DNA of 64,000 nt from Vreelandella lutescens (GCF_014640815.1 NZ_BMHM01000002.1:248001-312000), one strand, 5' to 3'. Shown: positions 52,203 to 60,738, numbered from the stretch's first letter. Program-made: numbers and translations. The notes: generated by a model from the sequence alone, not told the origin.

Positions 52203-52763
52203 CTAAATAAAATGGCGCTTAAATTTTTCGTGGTTTTCAATGTTGCTACGCACATCAGCTTCGTCCCAGATTTGCAGCTCCCAGGGGAAGGAGAAGTTGC
52301 TTCTGTTTTTAAAATAGACGTGGAGACCACGGTCCCCCTCTTTATCGCGTAGATACCAGTTTTTTAACCCGAGCTTGTCTTGCCACTCATCCAGCAGCTC
52401 CATCACCCTGTTCACGTCATCGGCGGTTAGCACGATGCGAGCACCAAAAATATCGTTTAGCCAGTTGTTGACCGGATATTGATCTTCGCGGTTTGAAAAG
52501 CGTTCGATTTTGTCATCAATGCTCTCGCGCGTTTTTACGCGATAAAAATATTTGATGTCGATGTCTGCTGCCATCAGGTAGTCGTTAATGCTCTCATGCA
52601 GGGTGAGGCGATATTGATAAATATGTGTGGCGGGAACCTGCCGAATGGTTCGGGAAAGATTGAGTTTGGCAATTTTTCCAGTTTCAAAATAATCCCTAGA
52701 AAAATCCGCGTGCAGGCGATTGATTTCACTGACGAGTTGTTGAGTCTGGCTGATTTTGTCCAT
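52203..52763 (-). CDS. Divergent RelA/SpoT-domain protein (small alarmone synthetase-like)
   Basis: 186 residues from the ATG at 52763, after AGAGG. The nucleotidyltransferase layout of RelA/SpoT synthetases can be followed: YRVKTRESIDDKIERF (ATP-binding Arg/Lys and SI..K), WLNDIFGARIVLTADDVNRV, WYLRDKEGDRGLHVYFKN and FPWELQIWDEADVRSNIENH. In the third block the usual GY-R-S/G-LH reads GDRGLH, so the tyrosine that stacks on the acceptor guanine is missing. Activity may be altered or target another acceptor. There is no hydrolase or TGS/ACT domain. A small gene overlaps its start upstream, and topB precedes that. Confidence 0.75.
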   Translation of the reverse strand: MDKISQTQQLVSEINRLHADFSRDYFETGKIAKLNLSRTIRQVPATHIYQYRLTLHESINDYLMAADIDIKYFYRVKTRESIDDKIERFSNREDQYPVNNWLNDIFGARIVLTADDVNRVMELLDEWQDKLGLKNWYLRDKEGDRGLHVYFKNRSNFSFPWELQIWDEADVRSNIENHEKFKRHFI

Positions 52764-52935
52764 GCATTGCCTCTTTACTTGAGGGCTGTGTCTCCGGCTT
52801 AGGAAAGCTGAACAGCGGATCGAGGTAGTGATCGTATCGCTTTTTGAGGACATTAAGCTCGGGGGACAGCACGGCAAAAAGTCTAAAATCTGGAAGATTT
52901 TCGACTGAATCGCTACTCATTTTTTGGGCGATCAT
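52726..52935 (-). CDS. Small hypothetical protein overlapping the RelA/SpoT-like gene
   Basis: 69 residues from the ATG at 52935 (64 from 52920); ribosome-binding sites are poor for both. No family recognised. The residues DFRLFAVLSPELNVLKKRYD and HYLDPLFSFPKPE look protein-like rather than random. It starts 14 bases after the topB stop and overlaps the RelA/SpoT-like gene by 38 bases, so translation of that gene may depend on it. It could be an antitoxin-like partner or a non-coding coincidence. Confidence 0.4.
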   Translation of the reverse strand: MIAQKMSSDSVENLPDFRLFAVLSPELNVLKKRYDHYLDPLFSFPKPETQPSSKEAMHGQNQPDSTTRQ

Positions 52936-52949
52936 ACTTCGGGATATGG

Positions 52950-54899
52950 TTATTGGCTCCCTTTTTGGACCGTACTTCTACGGCTCCCCGTAGTTTTCTT
53001 ACTGCCGGTACTTTTACGCCGTGTGTAGCTTTTCTTCGTGGCTCCGCTGCGTTTGGCGGGGCCTCCGGCTTCGCCTTGGGCGGTTTGTAGGCTGTGGCGC
53101 AGCTTGGCCGCGTCGCTTTGGTTTAGTAGGGCGCGTAAGTCTTCCAGCAGCGCGTGTTGGAAGGCGTTGGGATCGTCTTGCTGTTCGGAGATCGCCCGCA
53201 GGCGTTGCTCCCAGAGGGCGGTGCGTTCCGGTGTGCTGACGGCACTGGGCAGGGCGGCGATCAGTGCGCCGCCGAGCTTGGTGGCGCGTAGGGCTTTTTG
53301 CTGGCGCACTAAGTAGCCGCGCTGCACCAGGGTTTCGATAATGCCTGCGCGGGTGGCTTCGGTGCCCAGGCCGTCGGTGTCGCGCAGGATGCGGCGCACA
53401 TTTGGGTCGTCCACGTAGCGGCCAATGTTCATCATCGCTTTGATTAAGCTGGCATCGGTGAACGGCTCTGGTGGCCGGGTCTCTTTTTCCTCCACGCCTG
53501 CGCCAAGTGCCTGGCAGGCTTCGCCTTGGGTGAGCGGCGGTAGCGGCGGGGTATCTTCGCGGGTGGTGAACAGTGGCTTCCAGCCGGGGTCGAGAATGCT
53601 TTGGCCACGAGCGCGGAAGGCTTCATTGAGCAGGGTGAACTCGGCTTTCACTTCAAAGGTGCGCAGCGGGCGGTAGAACTGCGCCATGACGTTGCGCACG
53701 ATTAGCCGAAACACATGGCCTTCGGTGGCGGAAAGCTGGCTGAAGTCGGCGGGCTTGCCGGTCGGTGCCAAGGCGTGGTGCGCGCCCACCTGCTTATCGT
53801 TCCAAGCTTTAGAACGCAGGGTGAAGTCGGCTCCGTTGAGCCACCCGCGTAAGGTGTCGTCATTCTGACAAGCCCCGGAAAGGCTGCGCTGGGCAAGTGC
53901 TAGGTGCTCTTCGGGCAGGTAGCGGCAGTCTGAGCGGGGGTAGGTGATCAGCTTGTGCTGCTCATAAAGCCGCTGACAAATATCCAGCACCATCTGCGCG
54001 GAAAGCCCAAAGCGGCGGGCGGCATCTACCTGTAAGGCAGAGAGCGAGTAGGGCAGCGGTGGCGCTTGGCGCTTCTCCTGCTGGTCTAATGTGGTGAGCG
54101 TGCCGCGTGCGCCGTGTAGTTGAGCGGCTAGGGCGTCCGCAGGCGTGCGGTCAATTAGTCGTCCTTGCTCATCCAGGGGTTGATGCGCTTTGGGAGCCCA
54201 CCAGGCGCGCAGCTGGCCTTGCGCCACCTGTAAATCCACCCAAAGCGGGTAGAAAGGGTGGGGTTTGAAATCGCGAATGCTGTTGTCTCGCCGCACGATC
54301 AGCCCAAGTACCGGGGTTTGTACGCGGCCTACCGAGAGCACGCCATCGTGCCCGGCTTGGCGGCCGGTGAGCGTCCAGGCGCGAGTGAGATTAATGCCAT
54401 ACAGCCAGTCAGCCCGAGAGCGCGCTTGGGCGGCCTGAAACAGTGGCTGAAACTCAGTATTCGGCCGCAGGCTGGCCAGCGCTCGGCTGACCGCTGGGCG
54501 GTTAAGGTCGCTAATTAATAGCCGCTGTACCGGGCCACGGTACTTCAAGTGTTCGATCACCTCTTGTACCAGCAGCTGGCCTTCGCGGTCTGGGTCACCA
54601 GCGTGCACCACGCTGGTAGCCTGCTTGATCAGTTTACGAATTACCGCTAGCTGGCCACGGGCTTTTGGGCGCGGGGCCAGTTGCCACGTGCCGGGCACAA
54701 TAGGCAGGCGGTCGAGCCGCCACTGTTTATCAGCGGGGTCGTAGGCTTCCGGCGGGGCTTGCTCGAGCAGGTGGCCTAGGCACCAAGTCACCGTGGTATC
54801 GCCGCACACAATCGCCCCTTCCTGACGTTTGCCGCCGCCGGGCAGGGCATCGGCAATGGCACGGGCGAGGCTGGGTTTCTCGGCGATAATCAAACGCAT
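52950..54899 (-). CDS. topB: DNA topoisomerase III
   Basis: 649 residues from the ATG at 54899, giving the usual MRLIIAEKPSLARAIADALP start; an ATG at 54917 would add six residues. Type IA topoisomerase that decatenates single-strand-linked DNA. Seen: TOPRIM acidic residues (IAEKPS; HAGDPDREGQLLVQEV), VGRVQTPVLGLIVRRD, active-site tyrosine in LITYPRSDCRYLPEE, IGRYVDDPNVRRILRDTDGLGTEATRAGII in conserved pieces. The last roughly 40 residues are a Lys/Arg/Ser/Thr-rich basic tail, probably DNA-binding. No zinc fingers. Confidence 0.95.
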   Translation of the reverse strand: MRLIIAEKPSLARAIADALPGGGKRQEGAIVCGDTTVTWCLGHLLEQAPPEAYDPADKQWRLDRLPIVPGTWQLAPRPKARGQLAVIRKLIKQATSVVHAGDPDREGQLLVQEVIEHLKYRGPVQRLLISDLNRPAVSRALASLRPNTEFQPLFQAAQARSRADWLYGINLTRAWTLTGRQAGHDGVLSVGRVQTPVLGLIVRRDNSIRDFKPHPFYPLWVDLQVAQGQLRAWWAPKAHQPLDEQGRLIDRTPADALAAQLHGARGTLTTLDQQEKRQAPPLPYSLSALQVDAARRFGLSAQMVLDICQRLYEQHKLITYPRSDCRYLPEEHLALAQRSLSGACQNDDTLRGWLNGADFTLRSKAWNDKQVGAHHALAPTGKPADFSQLSATEGHVFRLIVRNVMAQFYRPLRTFEVKAEFTLLNEAFRARGQSILDPGWKPLFTTREDTPPLPPLTQGEACQALGAGVEEKETRPPEPFTDASLIKAMMNIGRYVDDPNVRRILRDTDGLGTEATRAGIIETLVQRGYLVRQQKALRATKLGGALIAALPSAVSTPERTALWEQRLRAISEQQDDPNAFQHALLEDLRALLNQSDAAKLRHSLQTAQGEAGGPAKRSGATKKSYTRRKSTGSKKTTGSRRSTVQKGSQ

Positions 54900-55083
54900 A
54901 CAGTGTGGCCCTGGCATAGATAGAAAACAGACATTTATGTTAGCAGAACCTTCCCAACCAATAGAGAGTAGGAGTGAAAATTTATACAGGTATAAAAGGT
55001 GTCGAACTCATTCTTGATGTATAGTTTTTGTATAAAATTAGTGAATTGAGTAATCTGACACTAAACACTGGGAGGTGAGGTTC

Positions 55084-56331
55084 ATGCGCGAGCGCGGTAG
55101 AACACGACGTTTATTTGGGCTGGGTGCCCGTACCGGTGGTGCCCTGTTGAAAACGCGGCTAGGCGGCCAAGCGGATTGGCGGGCGCTGGGTGAGGCGCTG
55201 TTTGAAGGGCTTTCTGAATTAAAAGGCCCGGCCATGAAGCTGGCTCAAATTATGTCCCAGTGGGATGACCTGCTGCCGCCGGAACTGGCCAACGAGCTGG
55301 CCCGCCTGCAACGCCAGGCTGAACCGATGCCCTGGCCGAAAATTCGTGAGGCGTTAGTGCTGCAGTACGGGGATATCCAAACGCACTTCCGCGAGATTGA
55401 AGAGCGCCCCTTTGCCAGCGCTTCGATGGGTCAGGTGCACAAGGCGGTGACCCACGAAGGGGAAACCATCGTGCTTAAAGTGCAGTACCCAGGGCTTGCC
55501 GAGGTACTGGAGAGCGACCTTAAGCAAGTAAGGCGCATTATGGGGCTTGGGCGCTGGTTCAAGGTACCTCAGGCGCGGTTGGACGCGTTGTTTGAGGAGC
55601 TGGCAGCCGGGCTGCGGGACGAACTGGACTACCACGCCGAGGCCCAGGCGCTGGCCCGCTACCGGGAGCGCTACCAAGATAACCCTGCGCTGGTGATCCC
55701 CGAGCCGCTGTTTGAGCTCTCCGGCCAGCACGTTCTGGCCATGCGCTTTGTAGGCGGCACCCCGCTGCGAGATTTAGAGAGCGCGGATGACGCGACCCGC
55801 CAAAAAGTGGCCTTAGCGCTGGCGGATTGGATTACCGAAGAGCTGTTTACCTATCGTGAGCTGCACGCTGACCCCCACGCGGGCAATTTCGCCTGCGATG
55901 AGCAGGGCCGCCTGGTGATTTACGATTTAGGCGCGGTGATTCCCGTTCCCGAGGGGCGGCTAAAGGCCATGATGCAGCTGCTGGATGCCACCCTGGCCCA
56001 AGACCCCATGGCCATGGATGAGGCGCTAATGAAAATGGGCGGCCGCCAGGGCCAAGGCGCGCCGCTGGCGCTGTATCGCGAATCCGCCGAGTGCATTACT
56101 CCGCTATTTGCCCCCGGTGAGCAGGATTTCAGCGATGTACGCGTTCATCGCCGCCTGCGGGAGCTCACCCCCAAAGTGTGGGCGGCCATGGATCGCCTTC
56201 AGCCCCCGGCAGATACGCTGTTGCTTTCACGAGCGCTCAACGGGCACTACTGGAACTTGGTTCGCTTAAAGGCTCGATTGGATATGCATGGCCGTACCCA
56301 GCCGCTGCTTGCCTGGGCACGTGCTGGCTAA
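55084..56331 (+). CDS. AarF/UbiB-family (ABC1) atypical kinase
   Basis: 415 residues from the ATG at 55084, after GGAGG; a GTG at 55075 is in frame. ABC1/ADCK family features: GPAMKLAQIMSQWDDLLPPE (KxGQ-type motif), FASASMGQVHKAV (Ala-rich loop), VLKVQYPGLAE (catalytic Lys), ELHADPHAGNFAC (catalytic loop) and LVIYDLGAV (DFG-like). It lacks the long C-terminal membrane helices of UbiB, so it is probably the shorter AarF-like group. Family members support quinone synthesis or lipid handling. It is transcribed divergently from topB across 157 AT-rich bases, with the SEC-C protein downstream. Confidence 0.88.
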   Translation: MRERGRTRRLFGLGARTGGALLKTRLGGQADWRALGEALFEGLSELKGPAMKLAQIMSQWDDLLPPELANELARLQRQAEPMPWPKIREALVLQYGDIQTHFREIEERPFASASMGQVHKAVTHEGETIVLKVQYPGLAEVLESDLKQVRRIMGLGRWFKVPQARLDALFEELAAGLRDELDYHAEAQALARYRERYQDNPALVIPEPLFELSGQHVLAMRFVGGTPLRDLESADDATRQKVALALADWITEELFTYRELHADPHAGNFACDEQGRLVIYDLGAVIPVPEGRLKAMMQLLDATLAQDPMAMDEALMKMGGRQGQGAPLALYRESAECITPLFAPGEQDFSDVRVHRRLRELTPKVWAAMDRLQPPADTLLLSRALNGHYWNLVRLKARLDMHGRTQPLLAWARAG

Positions 56332-56430
56332 ACCACCATTGAACCCACCATGACCGCCAGCCATGCTAGACTATTGCGCTTTTTAATCGGTTTTACAGAT
56401 TTTATAGTCTTGAAGACAGTGGAGACGGCA

Positions 56431-58251
56431 ATGCTGGCGGTATGGGTCGATCAACTGCTGGGATTTGCCTCTGGGGCACTCTCGGCAATCAGGCAGCAAG
56501 AACACTACCCCGATTTTATGACGTGGGTACGTGATAAAGGCGCGCAGGCGTTTAATGGCGATGTAGGCACCGCACAGGCGCTAGCGCCCATTTTATGGTC
56601 GCAAACTCCCTTGGAACGGCTGGATTTTGCCAGTGAACCTTTGGCGACCCCAGGCCGCAACGAGCCTTGCTGGTGCGATTCCGGTCGTAAATATAAGCAG
56701 TGCTGCTACCGCGTCAATTTCCCGACCGACATCCCTGAACAGATGATGTGGATGCTCTCGCTGCGCGAATGGAAGGGGGCCACGCTGAAGGCGGCGTTAG
56801 ATAGCCAGCAGGCTCCGCCGCAAGCGCTGCTAGAAGCCGGGCTGATTGCCGCAGAGAGTGGACAAACGGGCCGTTCCATGCAGATTCTTGAGTCGCTGTT
56901 TGATGGCAGCGACTGGTCGCGCCTACCCGAGCAGGCCGAGCCTGCTTTTGAAATCCTGCTAGATATCTATCAAGAGCGCGGCTTTACCCGCAAGCGTGCT
57001 GACCTGTTGGACGATGTGATGGAGCGCGGGCCGCTGTTTTTACGCGGCGTAGCGCTTGAGCGGCTGTGCTTGATGCACCTGGATAACGATGATTTAGACA
57101 GCGCCCGTGCGGCGTTCGTCAAAGCTCAGCAGGCGCTGCCCGATTCGCCAACGCTGGCCTACATTGAAGCCATGCTGCTGCTCCATGAAGGTCACGAGAA
57201 AGAGGCCAAAGAGCGCGCTAATTTCTGGTATCGCCGCTTGGTTCGCCAAGGGGACCTGGATGAAGATCAGCTTGATTTTCTGGCCGCCCTGGCAGATAAC
57301 CCAGGCGCGACGCTGGCCGACCAGCTACTCAGTGCTGAAGAGGACATGGCGACGCCCCTGGTCTCGCTTCAGGCGCTGCTAGCAGCGCTGCCCACGGCTC
57401 CCAAGCTGGCTATCGAGCAAGATGCCGAGTCTGGCAGGTTGCACTACACCACCACCGCCCGTGAAGAGACGCTGTTTGCCGCATGGCACGAGCAGTTCCA
57501 AGTAATGGTGGATGAAGATGTCGCGCTGGGCTTTCGCGATGACCCGTGGGTCAACGCGGTGGAGTGGATGTCGGAACTGTGTGCCCACCCGGAGTGGCTG
57601 GATGCGCCGCAAGTGGTGCAAGACCTAACGTTGGCGCTCACCAGCCGTTTTGGTAGCCTGCCGTGGATGGCCCCCAGCTTGCTAGAACCGTTAGCGCTGC
57701 GCCTTTCACGCTGGTTGGAGCAGGCCCGCGCCGCAGGCGATGGCAGCCTGTGCTGGGACGACGCCGATAATGCCATGCTGCTGCGCACCGGCTTGGCGCT
57801 GGTAGTGGGCATGGAGCGTGGCGCTCGCCAACACTCCCGAGAGCTAGCCGAAGAGCTGCTGGCGATCGACCAAGAAGATAGCCTGGGCTTGAAAGAGCTA
57901 GTGCTGGACCAGCTGCTGCGCGATGACCGCAACGAAGAAGCGCTGGCGCTGACCGATGAGCCGCAAAAGGATGACGGTTCGCTAGTGCTGGGGCTGCTGA
58001 TGGGGCGTACGTTAGCGCTTTATCGCTTGGAGCAGCTGGAAGCTGCTGAAGCAGCACTGGCCGAGGTGATGGCCCATAACCGCCATGCGCTTGAGCTGTT
58101 ATGTGGTGAGAACCCGCGGCCTTCCATGCCTCATCCTGATGGGCAGGTGGACCCGGGCTCCCGAGCGGAAGCGTGGCAGTACCGTACGCTGATGCGGGAC
58201 CAGTGGCGCACCACGCCAGGGGCGCTGGATTGGTTAGCCAGCCACCGCTGA
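56431..58251 (+). CDS. SEC-C motif / TPR-like protein
   Basis: 606 residues from the ATG at 56431 (GGAGA seven bases upstream); an ATG at 56350 would add a non-conserved stretch. Near residue 80 is a SEC-C zinc motif, GRNEPCWCDSGRKYKQCC, as at the end of SecA. The remainder is helical with repeats of TPR character (LDSARAAFVKAQQALPDSPT, LEQLEAAEAALAEVMAHN). Function unknown; SEC-C domains bind zinc and often mediate ribosome or protein contacts. It lies 99 bases after the AarF-like gene. Confidence 0.82.
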   Translation: MLAVWVDQLLGFASGALSAIRQQEHYPDFMTWVRDKGAQAFNGDVGTAQALAPILWSQTPLERLDFASEPLATPGRNEPCWCDSGRKYKQCCYRVNFPTDIPEQMMWMLSLREWKGATLKAALDSQQAPPQALLEAGLIAAESGQTGRSMQILESLFDGSDWSRLPEQAEPAFEILLDIYQERGFTRKRADLLDDVMERGPLFLRGVALERLCLMHLDNDDLDSARAAFVKAQQALPDSPTLAYIEAMLLLHEGHEKEAKERANFWYRRLVRQGDLDEDQLDFLAALADNPGATLADQLLSAEEDMATPLVSLQALLAALPTAPKLAIEQDAESGRLHYTTTAREETLFAAWHEQFQVMVDEDVALGFRDDPWVNAVEWMSELCAHPEWLDAPQVVQDLTLALTSRFGSLPWMAPSLLEPLALRLSRWLEQARAAGDGSLCWDDADNAMLLRTGLALVVGMERGARQHSRELAEELLAIDQEDSLGLKELVLDQLLRDDRNEEALALTDEPQKDDGSLVLGLLMGRTLALYRLEQLEAAEAALAEVMAHNRHALELLCGENPRPSMPHPDGQVDPGSRAEAWQYRTLMRDQWRTTPGALDWLASHR

Positions 58252-58277
58252 GTTGATTATTACTGAAAGCTTTTCGG

Positions 58278-59648
58278 CTAGTTGCTTGCTTCGTTGGTCG
58301 GCGTCGGCACTAGCTGCTTATCTCGGCTTATCCAAATGGCCAGTAAAATGGCGGGTAAGCCGAGCAGCGTGGCCACTACAAAGAACGTAGCGTATCCCTG
58401 CGCGCTGACCACGATCCCGCCAAACCCGCTCAGAAATTTCCCCGGTAGCGTCATCAGCGACGAAAACAGCGCGTACTGCGTGGCGGTATAAGCCCGCGAG
58501 GTCAAACTCGACAAGAACGCGATAAACACTGCGCTGGCCAGGCCGTTGGCAAGGTTGTCGCCAATAATCGTGACGACCAGCATCGGCACCTGGTTACCGA
58601 TCAGCGCAAGCACTGCAAACAGCAGGTTGGTGACCATTACCAGCCCGGCACCAAACACCAGCAGCGGGCCAATGCCGTAACGGGCCACCATTAGCCCGCC
58701 TAAAATCCCTCCGGTAATGCTCATCGCAATACCAAAAATATTGGTCACGTTAGCAATAGTCGCCAGCGAAAAGCCCAGATCGATATAGAGCGGGTTAGCC
58801 ATCGATGCCATGGCCAGGTCGCTGATGCGGAAGACGGCAATAAACACCAAAATGCCCATCGCCTTCACCCCATAGCGGCGAAAGAAGTCGGTAAATGGGC
58901 ACACAATCGCTCCAATCACCCAGGCACCTAAGCGGCGCAGCGTTTTGGGCTTTCCACGGCTGGCGCGAATAAAGGCGCGCACTTTGGGTTCGTGGATTAA
59001 TTGCACGGTTAATGAGGCGCGCTTGGGTTCTGGGCGAATCAGCACGGTAAGCACGCCAATGCCCACCAGTGCGGCCATGGTCAGGTAAGCCGCGTTCCAC
59101 GATACCGCCGACGCCACATAAAGTGCACCGGCTCCTGCCGCCAGCAGCCCGCCGCGATAGCCAATAATGTACGTAGAGGCCATCGCCGCCTGCACATCAT
59201 CATCGGCGGATTCGATACGGTAAGCATCAATGGCGATATCTTGCGTTGCGGAGCCAAAGGCCACCAATAGCGCAAAGGCGGCGACCCAGCCCAGGTTGCC
59301 GATAGGATCTACTCCCGCTAGGCCAATGAGCCCGGCGGCAATCATGCCTTGGGCCAGCAGCATCCAGCCTCTGCGTTGGCCAAAGGTGCGCGTTAACAGC
59401 GGCAGCGCAAGCCGGTCCACAATCGGGGCCCAGAAGAACTTGATGGAGTAGAGCATGCCAATCCAGGCAAAAAAACCAATGGCCGCGACGTCAACCCCAT
59501 CGCTGCGTAGCCATGCCGAAAGCGTAGAAAACACCAGTAGAAAAGGCAGGCCAGCGGAAAAACCTAAAAACAGCATGGTAATCACAGGCGCTCGGCAGTA
59601 GATACCAAGCGCCGCCAGCCAGCTGCGCTGGGGCGTCGGGGTGGGCAT
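58278..59648 (-). CDS. ampG: AmpG-family muropeptide permease (MFS)
   Basis: 456 residues with about 12 to 14 membrane helices. AmpG imports anhydro-muropeptides for peptidoglycan recycling and AmpC induction. Typical blocks: LFLGFSAGLPFLLVFSTLSAWL (in pieces), IGFFAWIGMLYSIKFFWAPIVD, FGQRRGWMLLAQ, GSATQDIAIDAYRIES and IGYRGGLLAAGAGALYVA. The QDIAIDAYR block is characteristic of AmpG/PAT transporters. It converges with the SEC-C gene and diverges from the FKBP gene. Confidence 0.92.
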   Translation of the reverse strand: MPTPTPQRSWLAALGIYCRAPVITMLFLGFSAGLPFLLVFSTLSAWLRSDGVDVAAIGFFAWIGMLYSIKFFWAPIVDRLALPLLTRTFGQRRGWMLLAQGMIAAGLIGLAGVDPIGNLGWVAAFALLVAFGSATQDIAIDAYRIESADDDVQAAMASTYIIGYRGGLLAAGAGALYVASAVSWNAAYLTMAALVGIGVLTVLIRPEPKRASLTVQLIHEPKVRAFIRASRGKPKTLRRLGAWVIGAIVCPFTDFFRRYGVKAMGILVFIAVFRISDLAMASMANPLYIDLGFSLATIANVTNIFGIAMSITGGILGGLMVARYGIGPLLVFGAGLVMVTNLLFAVLALIGNQVPMLVVTIIGDNLANGLASAVFIAFLSSLTSRAYTATQYALFSSLMTLPGKFLSGFGGIVVSAQGYATFFVVATLLGLPAILLAIWISRDKQLVPTPTNEASN

Positions 59649-59780
59649 GTAGTGGTGTACTCCAAAAAGAAAACATCGGTGTCAGGGCCCGCTCAAAAAC
59701 CGGTCGGTGTTAGACTAGGCCTAGGGTTCATGGTCAGCGTTCCATGACAAAGCCGATAGCTTACCGGAGAGGAGTTTTCC

Positions 59781-60299
59781 ATGTCGATTGCCGCCCATCA
59801 GGTAGTGACCCTGCACTACGTGCTTAGCGATGTGCTCAGCGATGGCAGTACCCGTGTGCTGGACGACTCCAATGCACGTCAAAAGCCCCTGGAGTATCTG
59901 CACGGCCACGACAATATTTTGCCCGGCCTGGAGCGAGATTTGTCCGGCAAGGCCGCAGGCGATGAACTGCGCGTCACGCTGGCCCCCGCCGATGCTTACG
60001 GCCTGCGTAATGAAGACTTGGTGCAAGAGGTGAGCCGCGCCTCGTTTGGTGGTGCGGATATCGAACCCGGCAGCCGTTTTCAAACCGAAGGCGAGGCTGG
60101 CCCGCAGATCGTCACCGTGCTGAACATCGACGGCGATAACGTGACGGTAGATACCAACCACCCATTGGCGGGCCATACGCTGCGTTATCACGTGAAGATT
60201 CTAGACGTTCGTGATGCCACCCGAGCCGAGCTTGCTAAAGGGCACCCGCTGCCGCCTGGCACTGAACATAGCAAAGTAGAAGATCGTAAAGTGCTTTAA
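59781..60299 (+). CDS. FKBP-type peptidyl-prolyl isomerase (SlyD/FkpB-like)
   Basis: 172 residues. Proline cis-trans isomerase and chaperone of the SlyD/FkpB group: VTLHYVLSDVLSDGSTRVLD at the start, PLEYLHGHDNILPGLERDLSGKAAGDEL, VTLAPADAYGLRNEDLVQEV and the C-terminal VDTNHPLAGHTLRYHVKIL, all in conserved short pieces. The usual insert-in-flap domain is present between about 70 and 125. There is no histidine-rich tail of SlyD, so metal storage is unlikely. GGAGAGGAG precedes the ATG. Confidence 0.92.
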   Translation: MSIAAHQVVTLHYVLSDVLSDGSTRVLDDSNARQKPLEYLHGHDNILPGLERDLSGKAAGDELRVTLAPADAYGLRNEDLVQEVSRASFGGADIEPGSRFQTEGEAGPQIVTVLNIDGDNVTVDTNHPLAGHTLRYHVKILDVRDATRAELAKGHPLPPGTEHSKVEDRKVL

Positions 60300-60343
60300 G
60301 CCAGCCCAAGCCCCCTAAAAACTGACCTGTATCAAGTTCCTGT

Positions 60344-60366
60344 CCGCCTTTGTGGCGGTCATTTTA
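60344..60366 (+). terminator. Terminator candidate after the FKBP gene
   Basis: CCGCC (60344-60348), loop TTTGT, GGCGG (60354-60358), then TCATTTTAA. A short stem with four T's, sitting between two ANR-like half-palindromic sequences. Confidence 0.5.
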
Positions 60367-60371
60367 AAAGC

Positions 60372-60412
60372 TTGACCCAGGTCAGTTCCCCCTTTTATGG
60401 ACGCAGTACGAT
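60372..60412 (+). promoter_or_regulatory. ANR/FNR-like promoter of the small membrane peptide
   Basis: TTGACCCAGGTCAG (60372-60385, centre 60378.5) resembles the FNR/ANR site TTGATnnnnATCAA (7 of 10 defined bases). A -10-like TACGAT lies at 60407-60412, so a start near 60420 would place the site at about -41.5, the spacing of class II FNR-activated promoters. A second, better-matching copy on the minus strand (TTGATACAGGTCAG, plus 60322-60335; 8 of 10) lies about 50 bases upstream. Confidence 0.5.
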
Positions 60413-60444
60413 GGCCCCATACATCACGGCGGGAGGGGAACATC

Positions 60445-60570
60445 ATGTACTGGGACGACGCTGTTATTTTCGGCTTAGCCACTGTCGCACTAGTGATCGC
60501 TTTTATGATCGGTTGGGTCGGCTTTGTGATTCGGGATCATCTACGTAAAGACGAACGTAAAAAGTCGTGA
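60445..60570 (+). CDS. ccoM: 41-residue single-helix membrane peptide, probably CcoM of cbb3 oxidase
   Basis: The frame ATG 60445 to TGA 60570 encodes 41 residues, beginning MYWDDAVIFGLATVALVIAF and ending with a basic tail (RDHLRKDERKKS). The start follows the very strong site GGGAGGGG. One membrane helix (about 6-29). From memory it resembles CcoM, the single-helix subunit that stabilises cbb3-type cytochrome oxidase in Pseudomonas (acidic residue near the start, TVxLxxAFxxG, charged tail). An ANR-like promoter and a strong terminator enclose it as a one-gene unit, which fits low-oxygen control. The CcoM assignment is tentative; that it is a real gene is more certain. Confidence 0.7.
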   Translation: MYWDDAVIFGLATVALVIAFMIGWVGFVIRDHLRKDERKKS

Positions 60571-60662
60571 ACGTGACAATCCCTTAGCCTGAAAAGCTTT
60601 AGTCAACCGACTGTGACAGTCGTCAGGGGAGGGGGCTTACATGCATGTGTAAGCTTCCTGTT

Positions 60663-60687
60663 GCCGGCCCATCGGGCCGGCTTTTTT
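60663..60687 (+). terminator. Strong terminator after the small peptide gene
   Basis: GCCGGCCC, loop ATC, GGGCCGGC, then six T's (60682-60687). Two smaller hairpins precede it (GACTG-TGA-CAGTC near 60610 and CTTACA-TGCATG-TGTAAG near 60636). Confidence 0.95.
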
Positions 60688-60698
60688 GTGTCATTTTT

Positions 60699-60738
60699 TT
60701 ATAGTGAAAAGTAGCTGCTTATAGTGAAAAGCAGAGCG
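60699..60738. repeat. Tandem 20-base direct repeat before the periplasmic protein gene
   Basis: TTATAGTGAAAAG occurs at 60699-60711 and 60719-60731, each followed by a similar seven bases, giving a 20-base period (two helical turns). It lies about 100 bases before the next gene. It may be a tandem activator site; the remaining span to 60836 shows nothing else. Confidence 0.5.

Noticed and set aside
52119..52352. A 77-codon plus-strand frame after the small propeptide-like gene
   Set aside because: Most of it is antisense to the RelA/SpoT-like gene and shows no family features.
60570..60690. Possible c-di-GMP (GEMM) riboswitch in the structured spacer after the small peptide gene
   Set aside because: The conserved GEMM core bases were not found, and the strongest hairpin is a plain terminator of the preceding gene.
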